In this document: piece by piece, positions 10,056-18,366 of the stretch
Layout: every line of letters starts with the position of its first letter
Numbering within the stretch: the stretch's first letter is position 1
Assembly (NCBI RefSeq): GCF_004791585.1
Contig: NZ_SRUU01000004.1
Coordinates: forward strand, 124,001 to 188,000
Source: Mesorhizobium sp. M1C.F.Ca.ET.210.01.1.1
GTDB lineage: Bacteria > Pseudomonadota > Alphaproteobacteria > Rhizobiales > Rhizobiaceae
DNA length: 64,000 nucleotides
Direction of reading: 5' to 3'
The notes under the pieces: model-generated
The model's input: only the letters and a program-made list of their open reading frames with translations
What the model was told of the DNA's origin: nothing
Databases searched by the model: none
Program-made: the position numbers and the translations under genes

Positions 10056-10604
10056 ATGAAATCACTACTTCTTGCAGCCTGCCTGTTGGCTTTGGCTGAA
10101 CCGGTCGCGGCTCAACCCTGTCCGATGGACGGAGCCAATGCTCCACTTGCCCTTCACAAATCATGGATCATGGAGGGGTGGGAACGCCATGAGGGAGATC
10201 CGACATTCGTCTTCGCCGAGAAGATGAGCCGCTACTATGATGTGAACACGCCCCGAGGCGTTTTCTACGACAATTTCGCACCTGGCACGACGCAGCTTTT
10301 CGACAACGCCGCTGTCTACGGTGCGAACTGGGAAGATCTGCAAAATGGCGCACGCTCCGTTTTCCACGCGCTCACCGGCGGCGACGATCAGATTGCCGGA
10401 GATAATGTCGCCTCGACGACGATCGGTTTTGTCGGGCGGATCAGCCGCCTCAACGGAAAGGTCATCGCATTCGACGGACGCTCGCAGCTCGGCTGGGCCT
10501 GCGTCGACGGCGCGTGGAAGATCCGTCAGGAGCTGAACTACGCGCGGGTGGTCAAGCCGGAGGATATTGCGCACTACTATCGGCAGAAGGCGGAAGGCAA
10601 ATGA
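10056..10604 (+). CDS. Exported NTF2/SnoaL-like protein of unknown function
   Basis: 182 residues with a short, clear signal peptide (MKSLLLAACLLALAEPVAAQ, cleavage after residue 19 or 20). The mature part looks like a SnoaL/NTF2 cone fold: FAEKMSRYYDVN, VFYDNFAPG and the closing strand WACVDGAWKIRQELNYARV. The start at 10056 has ribosome site AGAAGGA. The downstream Atu4866-family gene overlaps by 4 bp (ATGA), so the two are translationally coupled and probably work together. No catalytic residues can be named. Confidence 0.75.
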   Translation: MKSLLLAACLLALAEPVAAQPCPMDGANAPLALHKSWIMEGWERHEGDPTFVFAEKMSRYYDVNTPRGVFYDNFAPGTTQLFDNAAVYGANWEDLQNGARSVFHALTGGDDQIAGDNVASTTIGFVGRISRLNGKVIAFDGRSQLGWACVDGAWKIRQELNYARVVKPEDIAHYYRQKAEGK

Positions 10605-10840
10605 GCACTACCCATCCTTACGTCGGCGTGTGGGTTACGGCGGACGGCCATATCCTGCATGAACTCCTGTCGACCGGGCGCTATGTCGAGGCGCGCGGCA
10701 ATCGTGAGCGGGCCTACGAGGGGCGCTACGAAATAAACGCGAGCCATATCGACTATTGGGACGACACCGGCTTCACCGCAGATGGCGAGTTCATTGACGG
10801 TATCCTGCATCACGCCGGCATGATCCTCTATCGACAATAG
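10601..10840 (+). CDS. Atu4866-family small beta-barrel protein
   Basis: 79 residues, the length of the Agrobacterium Atu4866 protein that defines the family, whose structure is reported as a small streptavidin-like barrel. Recognisable parts are HPYVGVWVTADGHI, EGRYEINASHIDYWDD and GILHHAGMILYR. The first two strands (YVGVWVT and ILHELL) and the YEGRY turn fit a barrel that could bind a small ligand. There is no signal peptide although its coupled partner is exported. The ATG overlaps the previous stop. Function is unknown. Confidence 0.82.
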   Translation: MSTTHPYVGVWVTADGHILHELLSTGRYVEARGNRERAYEGRYEINASHIDYWDDTGFTADGEFIDGILHHAGMILYRQ

Positions 10841-10857
10841 ACGCTGGAGATATGCCT

Positions 10858-10883
10858 GCCAGGCGTGAATTTTCACGCCTGGC
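10858..10883 (+). terminator. Terminator-like hairpin after the Atu4866-family gene
   Basis: GCCAGGCGTGA at 10858-10868 and TCACGCCTGGC at 10873-10883 form a perfect 11-bp stem with a 4-nt loop. It begins 17 bp after the stop codon. The tail is CCTTCC rather than a T-run. Confidence 0.65.
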
Positions 10884-10953
10884 CCTTCCAATATGCTCAC
10901 GCTGCGGGCGGTACCGCAGGCACAGATCTGGCTGGAGATGGGTGCACGCGCAT

Positions 10954-10989
10954 CAGGCCTGCGATAGCATCGCGGGTCTGATTCATTTT
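10954..10989 (+). terminator. Second hairpin with T-rich tail just before the MATE gene
   Basis: Positions 10954-10965 pair with 10969-10980 (12 bp with two G-T pairs, 3-nt loop), and are followed by ATTCATTTT. It ends about 12 bp before the MATE start, so it could end readthrough from the upstream pair or act as a structured leader for the transporter gene. Confidence 0.45.
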
Positions 10990-11000
10990 CGGTGCCCGCC

Positions 11001-12473
11001 ATGGATGACGACAAGCCCGCTCGCCGGCGAACCCGCGACCTGACCAGCGGCCCGATCCCGCGCACGCTGCTGTTGTTCGCCTTGCCGGTGCTGGGCTCCA
11101 ATGTGCTGCAGTCGCTCAACGGCTCGATCAACGCCGTCTGGGTGGGCCGCTTCCTCGGCGAAGCGGCGCTGACGGCGACCTCCAACGCCAATCTGGTGCT
11201 GTTCCTGATCCTCGGCACGGTGTTCGGCATCGGCATGGCAGCAACCATCCTCGTCGCGCAGTCCGTCGGCGCCCGCGATCTGGCAGAGGCCAGGCGCATC
11301 GTCGGCACAAGCGCCACCTTCTTCTTCCTGGTTTCGATAATGTTCGCGGTCTGCGGCTGGGCCTGGGTCGACGCCATCCTTACCGGCCTTGGCACGCCGG
11401 CGGATGCCCTGCCGCTGGCGCACGCCTATCTGCGCATCATCTTTGTCGCCGTGCCGATGATGAACCTTCTGTCCTTCGTGATGACGGTGCTGCGCGGCGC
11501 CGGCGATTCGCGCACCCCGTTTGTCTTCATGGCGCTGGCGGTCGTGCTCGACGTCGTCTTGAACCCGCTGCTGATCCGCGGCATCGGCCCTTTCCCCGAG
11601 CTTGGCATTGCCGGTTCGGCCACTGCCACCTTGATGGGCCAGACCGTGAGCGTGATCGCCATCCTGATCGTTCTTTATGCCCGCAAGCACCCGTTGCGTC
11701 TGGCGGGCGCCGACCTCGCCCTGCTCAGGCCCGACCCGGTGCTCTTGCGCATCGTCGTCTCCAAGGGCATCCCGATGGGCCTGCAGATGATCGTCATCTC
11801 GACCGCGGCGTTGACCGTGATGGGGATCGTCAACTCCTACGGTTCGCAGGTCGCGGCCGCCTACGGCATCGCGGCGCAGCTCTGGACCTACATCCAGATG
11901 CCGGCGCTCGCCATCGGCGGCGCGGTCTCCTCGATGGCGGCGCAGAATGTCGGCGCTGGACGCTGGGACCGGATCGGCAAGGTGGCAGCCTCGGGCGTCG
12001 GCTTCAATCTCGTGCTCACCGGCGCGCTGGTGGCGCTGATCTTCCTCTTCGACCGCCCGGTGCTCGGCCTTTTCCTGAGCACCGACAGCACGGCGATCGA
12101 CATTGCGGCCCATATCAACAAGGTGGCGTCCTGGTCCTTCATCCTGTTCGGCGTCACCATCGTGCTGTTCGCCACGGTCCGCGCCACCGGCGCCGTGATG
12201 CCGCCGCTGATCATCCTGATCATCTCGGTGCTGATCGTGCGTACCGGCTTTGCTTATTCCATGCGCAGCGTCATCGGCCAGGAGGCGCTGTGGTGGAGTT
12301 TCCCGGCGGGCTCGATCGCCTCGCTGGTGCTGGCCGTCGCCTATTATCGCTTCGGCCGCTGGCGGACCATGCATATGATCGAGGCGCGGCCGGCCGCCGG
12401 CGAGCCGCCTGACACCGGCCTCGGCGTGCCGCGCCAGCGCGCGCAGCTCCTGCAGAGGACGCCGAACGGCTGA
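11001..12473 (+). CDS. MATE-family efflux transporter
   Basis: 490 residues from the ATG at 11001 (a GTG at 10992 would add three). Two homologous MatE halves give about 12 membrane segments; typical pieces are GPIPRTLLLFALPVLGSN at the N-terminus and QNVGAGRWDR in the second half. Such proteins export drugs or cationic metabolites using Na+ or H+. The start has no strong ribosome site and a hairpin sits directly upstream. It converges on the MFS gene with only 3 bp between stops and no separate terminator. The substrate is unknown. Confidence 0.9.
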   Translation: MDDDKPARRRTRDLTSGPIPRTLLLFALPVLGSNVLQSLNGSINAVWVGRFLGEAALTATSNANLVLFLILGTVFGIGMAATILVAQSVGARDLAEARRIVGTSATFFFLVSIMFAVCGWAWVDAILTGLGTPADALPLAHAYLRIIFVAVPMMNLLSFVMTVLRGAGDSRTPFVFMALAVVLDVVLNPLLIRGIGPFPELGIAGSATATLMGQTVSVIAILIVLYARKHPLRLAGADLALLRPDPVLLRIVVSKGIPMGLQMIVISTAALTVMGIVNSYGSQVAAAYGIAAQLWTYIQMPALAIGGAVSSMAAQNVGAGRWDRIGKVAASGVGFNLVLTGALVALIFLFDRPVLGLFLSTDSTAIDIAAHINKVASWSFILFGVTIVLFATVRATGAVMPPLIILIISVLIVRTGFAYSMRSVIGQEALWWSFPAGSIASLVLAVAYYRFGRWRTMHMIEARPAAGEPPDTGLGVPRQRAQLLQRTPNG

Positions 12474-12476
12474 AGT

Positions 12477-13685
12477 TCAGCGCGCATAGCGCGCGCCGAA
12501 CCCCAGCGCTACCAGCGAAAACACCGTGATCATGCCGGCGAAGGCCAGGCTCGCCACGGTGGCGCTCGTCCAGCTCGACAGCACGCCGATGCCGATGACA
12601 GGCAGCGCGTTGCCGCAGAAGCAGCAGATGAAGAAGGCCGAAACCACTTCGGCGCGGCGGTCGGCCGGCGCGATCTGGTTCACCACTTGCAGGCCGCCGC
12701 GATAGCCGAGGGCAGCCGCCACGCCGCATAGGGCGGTGCCACCGATCATGATGGCCGTCGAAGCGAAGACTTGCGCCGCAACGATCAAGGCAACCGTCGG
12801 GATCATCAGCAGCAGCGCGGCTAGCATGGTGTGGCGGCTGGACAGGCGCGCGGTCGCAAGAATCGTTGCGGCGGCGACGATCGACAGTTCGAAGAACAAT
12901 CCGCCGGCCTCCGCGTGGTTGGTCACGTGCAGTTGCTGCGCCAGGATGCTGGGCGCCAGCGCGGCGTAGAAGCCGACCAGCGCCATGGCGCCGAAGCCGG
13001 TCACCGCCGGCGCCACGAACCGCGCCCGGATAGGTGCCGGAACCGAAAGTCGCGGCCGCATCGGGACGTCGGAAAGCCGCCCTGGCCTGGAGACCGTCTC
13101 GCGCGTTCGCCATATCAGCAGCGTGACCAGCGCCAGCAGCACAAGATAGACGGCGAATGCCAGCCTGAGCGGCCAAGGCGCATATTCGGCGAGCAGCCCC
13201 GACACGAGCGCGCCGACGCCCAGACCAACGAAGTTGGTGCTGGTGGCAATGATGGCGGCGCGCGACTTGTCCTCCCCTTCGATCAGTTCGGCGAGCCAGG
13301 CGGTGCCGGTTCCCGCGCCGACGCCGATGCCAAGCCCGCTGAGGATGCGAGCGATATCGAGCCAGGCCAGGTCTTCGGCCAACAGGAAGAACAACGCGCT
13401 GACCACCGCGACGCCCATTGCCGTCATGGCCGCCGGACGGCGGCCGACAACATCCGATAGCCGGCCGAAAAACAGCAGCGCCGCAAGATTTCCGACCACA
13501 TAGACCGCATAGACGAGCGTCAGCGTGATCTGCGAGAAGCCGAAGGCCTGCTTGTAGATCACATAGAGCGGCGTTAGCGCCGTGCTGCCGGCAAAGAGCG
13601 CGGCGATCATCGCCGCGACGGCGGCCCTTGCGGCGCCGCCGCCTAGCTCATTGTCACGCGTCATGGTCTGAGCGTAGCTGGTCAT
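12477..13685 (-). CDS. Major facilitator superfamily transporter
   Basis: 402 residues with about 12 hydrophobic segments. The loop after helix 2 has the MFS motif A (GRLSDVVGRRPAA). Relatives are drug or metabolite exporters. The ATG at 13685 has GGAG 8 bp upstream. It is divergent from the TMEM175-like gene; a small inverted repeat in that 155-bp gap may be an operator. A substrate cannot be assigned. Confidence 0.88.
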   Translation of the reverse strand: MTSYAQTMTRDNELGGGAARAAVAAMIAALFAGSTALTPLYVIYKQAFGFSQITLTLVYAVYVVGNLAALLFFGRLSDVVGRRPAAMTAMGVAVVSALFFLLAEDLAWLDIARILSGLGIGVGAGTGTAWLAELIEGEDKSRAAIIATSTNFVGLGVGALVSGLLAEYAPWPLRLAFAVYLVLLALVTLLIWRTRETVSRPGRLSDVPMRPRLSVPAPIRARFVAPAVTGFGAMALVGFYAALAPSILAQQLHVTNHAEAGGLFFELSIVAAATILATARLSSRHTMLAALLLMIPTVALIVAAQVFASTAIMIGGTALCGVAAALGYRGGLQVVNQIAPADRRAEVVSAFFICCFCGNALPVIGIGVLSSWTSATVASLAFAGMITVFSLVALGFGARYAR

Positions 13686-13769
13686 GGCTAACTCCGGCTG
13701 GTTGCAAGCCCAACGCCCCTGCTGGCCAACGTCTATGTAATGGCGCTGTTCCGCCCACCGATCGCACTC

Positions 13770-13785
13770 CTGACAATCCTGTCAG
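13770..13785. promoter_or_regulatory. Small inverted repeat between the MFS and TMEM175 genes
   Basis: CTGACAATCCTGTCAG has 6-bp perfect arms and a 4-bp centre. It sits mid-way in the divergent intergenic region. It could be a regulator site, but no regulator gene adjoins. Confidence 0.3.
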
Positions 13786-13840
13786 TATGGCCTTGTGCAT
13801 TGTCCTCCCGTAACGTCTGCCGACCGGCGACGGAGGAATC

Positions 13841-14419
13841 ATGGGCAAGGGACGGGTCGAAGCATTCACCGATGGCGTGGTCGCCATCATCATCACCATC
13901 ATGGTGCTGGAACTAAAAGTGCCGCACGGCGAGGACTTGGCGGCGCTGGTGCCGCTCTGGCCGATCTTCTTCAGCTATGTCCTGTCCTTCATCAATGTCG
14001 GCATCTACTGGAACAATCTGCACAACATGTTCCACACCGTGCAGCGCGTCGATGGCCGGGTCTTGTGGGCCAACCTCAACCTGCTGTTCTGGCTGTCGCT
14101 GATGCCCGTGACCACGGCCTTCATGGGCGAGAACCATTTCGCCCCGGTGCCGGTCGCCGTGTACGGCGTCGACCTGGTGCTTTGCGCGGTCGCCTACACC
14201 ATTCTGGTCGCCAAGCTGGGCCATCTGCACGGCGCCGACACGACCTTTGCCAGGGCTGTGGGGCATGACAAAAAGGGCAAGATCTCACTGGCGCTCTACA
14301 TTGCCGCCGTTCTGCTAACCTTGCTCAACCAGTGGATCAGCGTCGCGATCTACGTCCTGGTGGCGGTCGTCTGGTTCGTGCCGGACAAGCGTTTCGAGAG
14401 GCTGATCGAAAAAAACTAG
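13841..14419 (+). CDS. TMEM175-type potassium channel (DUF1211)
   Basis: 192 residues with about six hydrophobic helices. The first helix carries the family signature RVEAFTDGVVAIIITIMVLE, matching the R-x3-FSDG pattern whose helix lines the pore of bacterial TMEM175 channels. Bacterial members have one six-helix repeat and assemble as tetramers. The start has ribosome site ACGGAGGA. Its TAG stop shares the CTAG palindrome at 14416-14419 with the stop of the convergent gene. Confidence 0.85.
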   Translation: MGKGRVEAFTDGVVAIIITIMVLELKVPHGEDLAALVPLWPIFFSYVLSFINVGIYWNNLHNMFHTVQRVDGRVLWANLNLLFWLSLMPVTTAFMGENHFAPVPVAVYGVDLVLCAVAYTILVAKLGHLHGADTTFARAVGHDKKGKISLALYIAAVLLTLLNQWISVAIYVLVAVVWFVPDKRFERLIEKN

Positions 14420-14697
14420 CCGCGCATCGCCTTCAGCTTCTCGGCAACCGAGGCAGCGAGATCGGCATAGCGCTCCTCCAGCCGCTCGGCTGCCTTGATG
14501 ACGGGAAAATCGTGGCCGAACTTTTCCAGCGCCAGGCGCAGCTTCTCGGCGAAGTCAGCCTGTTGCTCCAGCGCCGCGAACAGCGTCTTGACCTGCGCCT
14601 CGTTGATATCGGGGTTGGCGAGCATCTTCGGCACCTCGCGGCCCATCTGGTCGCCGGTGGCGGTTTGCTCTTTCAGGATGCCGATCCAGTCGGTCAA
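14416..14697 (-). CDS. Conserved hypothetical helical protein, 93 residues
   Basis: I do not recognise a named family. The protein is short, charged and almost certainly all-helical, with heptad-like stretches (QVKTLFAALEQQADFAEKL, then ERLEERYADLAASVAEKL). It has no signal or membrane segment. The start is TTG at 14697, supported by ribosome site AAAGGAG 8 bp upstream. It is divergent from the SDR gene across a tandem-repeat region and overlaps the TMEM175 gene tail-to-tail by 4 bp. Clean codon use argues that it is a real gene. Confidence 0.65.
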   Translation of the reverse strand: MTDWIGILKEQTATGDQMGREVPKMLANPDINEAQVKTLFAALEQQADFAEKLRLALEKFGHDFPVIKAAERLEERYADLAASVAEKLKAMRG

Positions 14698-14730
14698 TGT
14701 TGAGCTCCTTTCCCGGCAGCATGCGCGGGG

Positions 14731-14820
14731 GGTGCCGCCGCGGTCAACCCGTTGCCGCCATCGCGGTCAACCTGTTGCCGCTATCGCGGTCAAACCTGTT
14801 GCCGCTATCGCGGTCAACCA
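14731..14820. repeat. Tandem repeat, about 3.5 copies of a 23-24-bp unit
   Basis: Three near-identical units (GTTGCCGCTATCGCGGTCAA plus 3-4 bases) begin at 14751, 14774 and 14798, preceded by a degenerate copy at 14731-14750. They fill the gap between the divergent 93-residue gene and the SDR gene. Each unit contains CCGCTATCGCGG, itself close to a palindrome, so the array may be a multi-site operator. Confidence 0.8.
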
Positions 14821-14892
14821 TTGCGGCGATCGAGGCTTGTCTCGGCTCCCGCCGGCGTTAAGTTCGGCTCGACCAAAAAAAGGACATGGACA

Positions 14893-15759
14893 ATGACCAG
14901 CGACGCCGAAATCCAGACCGCCCTGCCCGCCTTCGCCTCCGGCAATGTCGCCGTCATCACCGGCGGGGCAAGCGGCATCGGCCTCGCCGCCGCGAAGCGG
15001 TTCGCGGCCATGGGCATGAAGACGGTGATTGCCGATATCGGCGGCGTACGCCTCGACCAGGCCCGACAGGCGATCGCCGCCATTGCCGGGGGCGACGCCG
15101 TCTTGCCAGTTCCGACAGACGTCTCCAGGGCCGAGGAGGTCGACCGGCTGGCGGAACTCACATACGGCGCATTCGGCGCGGTCTCGGTCGTGATGAACAA
15201 TGCCGGCGTCGGCAACAACCCGGGCAAGCCGTGGGAAAACCGTGACGCCTGGAAGCGGCTTCTGGACATCAACTTCTGGGGCGTCGTGCATGGCGTCGAG
15301 GCTTTCGCGCCGCGCATGCTGGCCGCAGGCAAGCCCGGCCTGATCATCAATACCGGCTCCAAGCAAGGCATCACCACGCCGCCCGGCAACCTCGCCTACA
15401 ACGTCTCCAAGGCAGGCGTGAAGACCTTCACCGAGGGGCTGGCGCATGCGCTCCGCAACGAGCCTGGAGCGAAGGTTTCCGCTCACCTGCTGATCCCAGG
15501 CTTCACCTTTACCGGGCTGACCGAGGGCGCGACGGAAAAGCCTGCCGGCGCCTGGACGGGCGAGCAGGTGATCGATTTCATGCTGGCATCTCTGAAGCAG
15601 AACGACTTTTATATCCTTTGCCCGGACAACGAGGTTGCTCGGCCCATGGATGAAAAGCGCATGGCCTGGGCGATCGGCGACATCATCGAAAACCGCCCCG
15701 CCCTGTCGCGCTGGCATCCGGAGCATAAGGACGCGTTCGCGGCCTTCATGAACCGCTGA
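14893..15759 (+). CDS. Short-chain dehydrogenase/reductase (SDR)
   Basis: 288 residues. The cofactor motif is TGGASGIG (residues 23-30), NNAG stabilises the sheet, and the catalytic pair lies in YNVSK. The length and TGxxxGIG pattern fit classical SDRs. The Asp in VIADIGG after strand 2 favours NAD(H). The start is the ATG at 14893 with AGGA about 10 bp upstream; upstream in-frame codons run through the tandem repeat and are unlikely to be translated. The substrate is unknown. It overlaps the convergent iron-permease-like gene by 14 bp. Confidence 0.88.
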   Translation: MTSDAEIQTALPAFASGNVAVITGGASGIGLAAAKRFAAMGMKTVIADIGGVRLDQARQAIAAIAGGDAVLPVPTDVSRAEEVDRLAELTYGAFGAVSVVMNNAGVGNNPGKPWENRDAWKRLLDINFWGVVHGVEAFAPRMLAAGKPGLIINTGSKQGITTPPGNLAYNVSKAGVKTFTEGLAHALRNEPGAKVSAHLLIPGFTFTGLTEGATEKPAGAWTGEQVIDFMLASLKQNDFYILCPDNEVARPMDEKRMAWAIGDIIENRPALSRWHPEHKDAFAAFMNR

Positions 15760-16195
15760 CGGGCCGTTCAGGCTGCTTCTTCTTGGAACCGTTCTTCCCC
15801 GCTGCGGCCTTCTTGACGGCTGCCTGGGCGACCTCCCGGTCATGCCGCTTTGCGGCCTTTTCGCATTTGTCGCGAATCTCCTCGACCTCGGATTCGGTCA
15901 GATGCTCAATGCCGATGAAGGTGTTGTGGGCCCGGCTCACCCGGATCAATTCGTCGAGTTTGGTCTGGATCGCCGCGCTGTCACGATTTTGCGTGTTCTG
16001 GATGAGGAACACCATCAGGAAGGTGACGATGGTTGTGCCGGTGTTGATGACCAGTTGCCAGGTGTCCGAGAAGCCGAAGATTGGGCCACTCAACGCCCAG
16101 GCGACGATGATCAACACGCAGATGGCGAAGGTCGGCGGCATGCCGGCAAGATGTGCCACCCAATTTGCGATCCTGGTGAAAAGTCTCTCGATCAT
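15746..16195 (-). CDS. Low-affinity iron permease family protein
   Basis: 149 residues. Two hydrophobic segments (FAICVLIIVAWAL and VTFLMVFLIQNTQNRD) are followed by an Asp/Glu/Lys-rich cytoplasmic tail, the pattern of the bacterial PF04120 family (WQLVINTGTTIVTFLMVFLIQ is its core). The name comes from similarity to part of yeast Fet4; iron transport has little direct support in bacteria. The C-terminus is Lys-rich. The stop region overlaps the SDR gene tail. Confidence 0.8.
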   Translation of the reverse strand: MIERLFTRIANWVAHLAGMPPTFAICVLIIVAWALSGPIFGFSDTWQLVINTGTTIVTFLMVFLIQNTQNRDSAAIQTKLDELIRVSRAHNTFIGIEHLTESEVEEIRDKCEKAAKRHDREVAQAAVKKAAAGKNGSKKKQPERPVSGS

Positions 16196-16344
16196 CTATC
16201 CCTCGACGAGCCGCCATCGCGCGGCATTTCGGAAGAGAAACAAGGCGCCGGCACCTCCGGTTCCCGACGTTCGAATTTTCCGGCGCACATGTCTGCCGCT
16301 GCGCCACCCCCGCAGGGCGGAAGGGGTACCGAACTCGCAAAATG

Positions 16345-16986
16345 TCAGGAAGTTTCGTTTTCCCAACGATCGAGGAAGGCCTCGATCGCCAATGACTGCA
16401 TATCGGGAACGGCCTTTGCCAGTTTCTCCGGCGCCCAGTCCCACCAGGCAAGCCTCTCGATGCGCGCCGCTGTGTCGGCGGCGAACCGCCGGCGCAGAGG
16501 TTTGGCCGGAGCGCCGGCGACGATTGCGTAAGGCGGCACGTCGTGGGTCACCACTGCATTCGCGCCGATCACGGCGCCATTGCCGATTGTCATCCCTGGC
16601 ATGACGACGGCGCCATGGCCGATCCAGACATCATGCCCGACGCTGACCGGCTTTGCCTGCCGCCGCTCGCGAAAGGCCGCGTCGACGCCGAGCCAGCGGA
16701 AATATTCGTTCGGCCGGTAGCTGACCTTGTGCTGGGTCAACCGCTCGATCGGATGCTCGAGCGCGTTGATGCGGCTGTTGGCGGCGATCGAGCAGAACTT
16801 GCCGATCGTCGTGTAGATCGCTTCCGAATGCCGCTCGAAATAGGAGAAGTCGCCGACCGTGACCTCACGCAGGATCACCCGCTCGCCGATCGAGGCATAG
16901 CGACCGAGCTTGCACCCCTTCAGCTCCGCGGTCGGATGAATGCGCGGCTCGGGATCTTTGAGCACGAGGTGTTCGGGACGGTCCAT
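16345..16986 (-). CDS. Hexapeptide-repeat acyltransferase (phosphonate-locus/CatB-like)
   Basis: 213 residues forming a left-handed beta-helix: the repeats run VSVGHDVWIGHGAVVMPG and then IGNGAVIGANAVVTHDV, ending in AGAPAKPLRRRF. An N-terminal LKGCKLGRYASIGE and the RLTQHKVSYRPNEYF insert resemble the xenobiotic acetyltransferases and the family often found with phn genes. It would use acetyl-CoA as donor and probably acts as a trimer. No phn genes lie nearby, so the acceptor is unknown. A perfect stem-loop ends 17 bp before its ATG. Confidence 0.82.
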   Translation of the reverse strand: MDRPEHLVLKDPEPRIHPTAELKGCKLGRYASIGERVILREVTVGDFSYFERHSEAIYTTIGKFCSIAANSRINALEHPIERLTQHKVSYRPNEYFRWLGVDAAFRERRQAKPVSVGHDVWIGHGAVVMPGMTIGNGAVIGANAVVTHDVPPYAIVAGAPAKPLRRRFAADTAARIERLAWWDWAPEKLAKAVPDMQSLAIEAFLDRWENETS

Positions 16987-17002
16987 GGCGCGGCTTTACG
17001 CC

Positions 17003-17039
17003 CGGACGATTGGTCCCGCAAGCCGGGACCAATCGTCCG
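17003..17039 (-). terminator. Perfect 15-bp stem-loop between creA and the acyltransferase gene
   Basis: CGGACGATTGGTCCC at 17003-17017 is exactly complementary to 17025-17039, with a 7-nt loop. It starts 19 bp after the creA-type gene (leftward transcription) and ends 17 bp before the acyltransferase ATG. There is no T-tract. Its place fits a creA terminator, but it would also be the leader of the next gene if transcribed through. Confidence 0.65.
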
Positions 17040-17057
17040 CCCGGCTGGGCTGGACGT

Positions 17058-17543
17058 CTATTGCGGCTTGCCCTTGGTCCACACAACGTTCTGGCCGTAG
17101 AGCGGCACCGTGGTGACCGACATCTTCGCCGAGCCGTTCTGCACCTGGCGCGAATGCGACAGATAGATCAGCGTCTCGTTTTTCTTGTCGTAGATGCGGT
17201 TCACCACCTGCTTCTTCCAGATCAGGCTGAGGCCTTGCTTGAACACCTCCTCGCCGCCTTCACCCATATCGATGTCGCCGATGGTGATCGGCCCGGTCTG
17301 GCGGCAGGAGATCGAGGAATCCGACGGATCCTCGAACCAATTGCCCTTGTGCAGCCGGTCGATGATGCTGCGGTCGAAATAGGCGACATGGCAGGTGACG
17401 CCGTCGACTTTCGGATCCTTGATGGCGTCGATCATGATGTCGTTGCCGACCCAGTCGACGCCGACCTTGCCGACTTCGTCCGCCACCGCGGCGCCGGCGC
17501 CAAAGGCAAGGCATGCGGCGAATAAGCCGATCAGTTTTCGCAA
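17058..17543 (-). CDS. creA: CreA family periplasmic protein
   Basis: 161 residues. An export signal (LIGLFAACLAFGAGAAVADE) leads into the CreA domain, with segments DPKVDGVTCHVAYFD and DPSDSSISCRQTGPI holding two conserved Cys residues. The role of CreA is unknown. The start is a TTG at 17543, chosen because a strong ribosome site (GAGGAGG) lies 6 bp upstream and the signal peptide begins exactly there; longer in-frame versions lack this. It is a single-gene unit, ended by the 15-bp stem-loop. Confidence 0.85.
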   Translation of the reverse strand: MRKLIGLFAACLAFGAGAAVADEVGKVGVDWVGNDIMIDAIKDPKVDGVTCHVAYFDRSIIDRLHKGNWFEDPSDSSISCRQTGPITIGDIDMGEGGEEVFKQGLSLIWKKQVVNRIYDKKNETLIYLSHSRQVQNGSAKMSVTTVPLYGQNVVWTKGKPQ

Positions 17544-17781
17544 GGGAGCCTCCTCGGTTCGCGTTCTGCCGATGTCAGGTGGGATAAGACCATGGCATTT
17601 GCAAGCCGTTCGACGACGGAGGCGATGCCAGGCACGGGTGCAGCGTTCGGAGGCGGCAGGCCGCCACGGTTGCGGCAACGCGACATCTTTGCGCCCGCGA
17701 CGCCAAACCGTTAAGACTGTCGCCAAAACCTGGCTTGTGTCCAATGCGGCGCGCCATGGCAGTCACGACGGATCGATTCTG

Positions 17782-18366
17782 ATGATGCGCTCAATTCTGG
17801 TCGGCATTCTCGTCCTGATGGCGGCGGGCATCGGCTGGCTCACCTTCGACTGGTACCGGAGCCACTACAGCGGCGAGCCATATGGCGGCTCCTTCGCGCT
17901 GATCGACCAGAAAAGAGCGCCGATCACCGAAGCCGCGTTCAGGGGACATCCGAGCGTCGTCTTCTTCGGCTTTACCCATTGCCCGGAAGTGTGCCCGACA
18001 ACGCTGTTTGAGCTCGCCGGCTGGCTGAAGACGATGGGCGACAGCGGCAAGAACCTCAGCGCCTACTTCGTCACAGTGGACCCGGAACGCGACACGCCAG
18101 AGATCATGAATTCCTATGTCAGCAATTTCTCCGACCGCATCACCGGCATCACCGGCGATCCGGACAAGGTCCATGCCATGGCCAAGGCCTTCGGCATCTA
18201 CTGGAAAAAGGTGGACACCGGCGACGGCGACTACACCATGGACCACACGGCCTCCGTGCTGCTCCTCAACTCGAAGGGCGAGTTCGCCGGCACCATTGCC
18301 TACGGCGAAAGCGCCGACGCCGCCATTGCCAAGCTGAAGCGATTGGCTGCAGGCGACCAAACCTGA
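17782..18366 (+). CDS. SCO1/SenC family copper chaperone
   Basis: 194 residues. An N-terminal membrane anchor ([16 protein letters not shown]) is followed by a thioredoxin-like domain. The copper-binding Cys pair is in FTHCPEVCP and the third ligand His is in MDHTASV. SCO proteins deliver copper to cytochrome c oxidase subunit II (CuA site) at the periplasmic face. The start may be either of two adjacent ATGs (17782 or 17785). Its stop overlaps the prmA start (TGATG). No oxidase genes are nearby. Confidence 0.9.
   Translation: MMRSILVGILVLMAAGIGWLTFDWYRSHYSGEPYGGSFALIDQKRAPITEAAFRGHPSVVFFGFTHCPEVCPTTLFELAGWLKTMGDSGKNLSAYFVTVDPERDTPEIMNSYVSNFSDRITGITGDPDKVHAMAKAFGIYWKKVDTGDGDYTMDHTASVLLLNSKGEFAGTIAYGESADAAIAKLKRLAAGDQT

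Noticed and set aside
10983..12374. 463-codon open frame antisense to the MATE gene
   Set aside because: The product is a His/Arg/Asp-rich low-complexity string without membrane helices or motifs, while the opposite strand encodes a clear transporter.
14731..14820. Possible CRISPR array
   Set aside because: The units are directly adjacent with no spacers and there are no cas genes.
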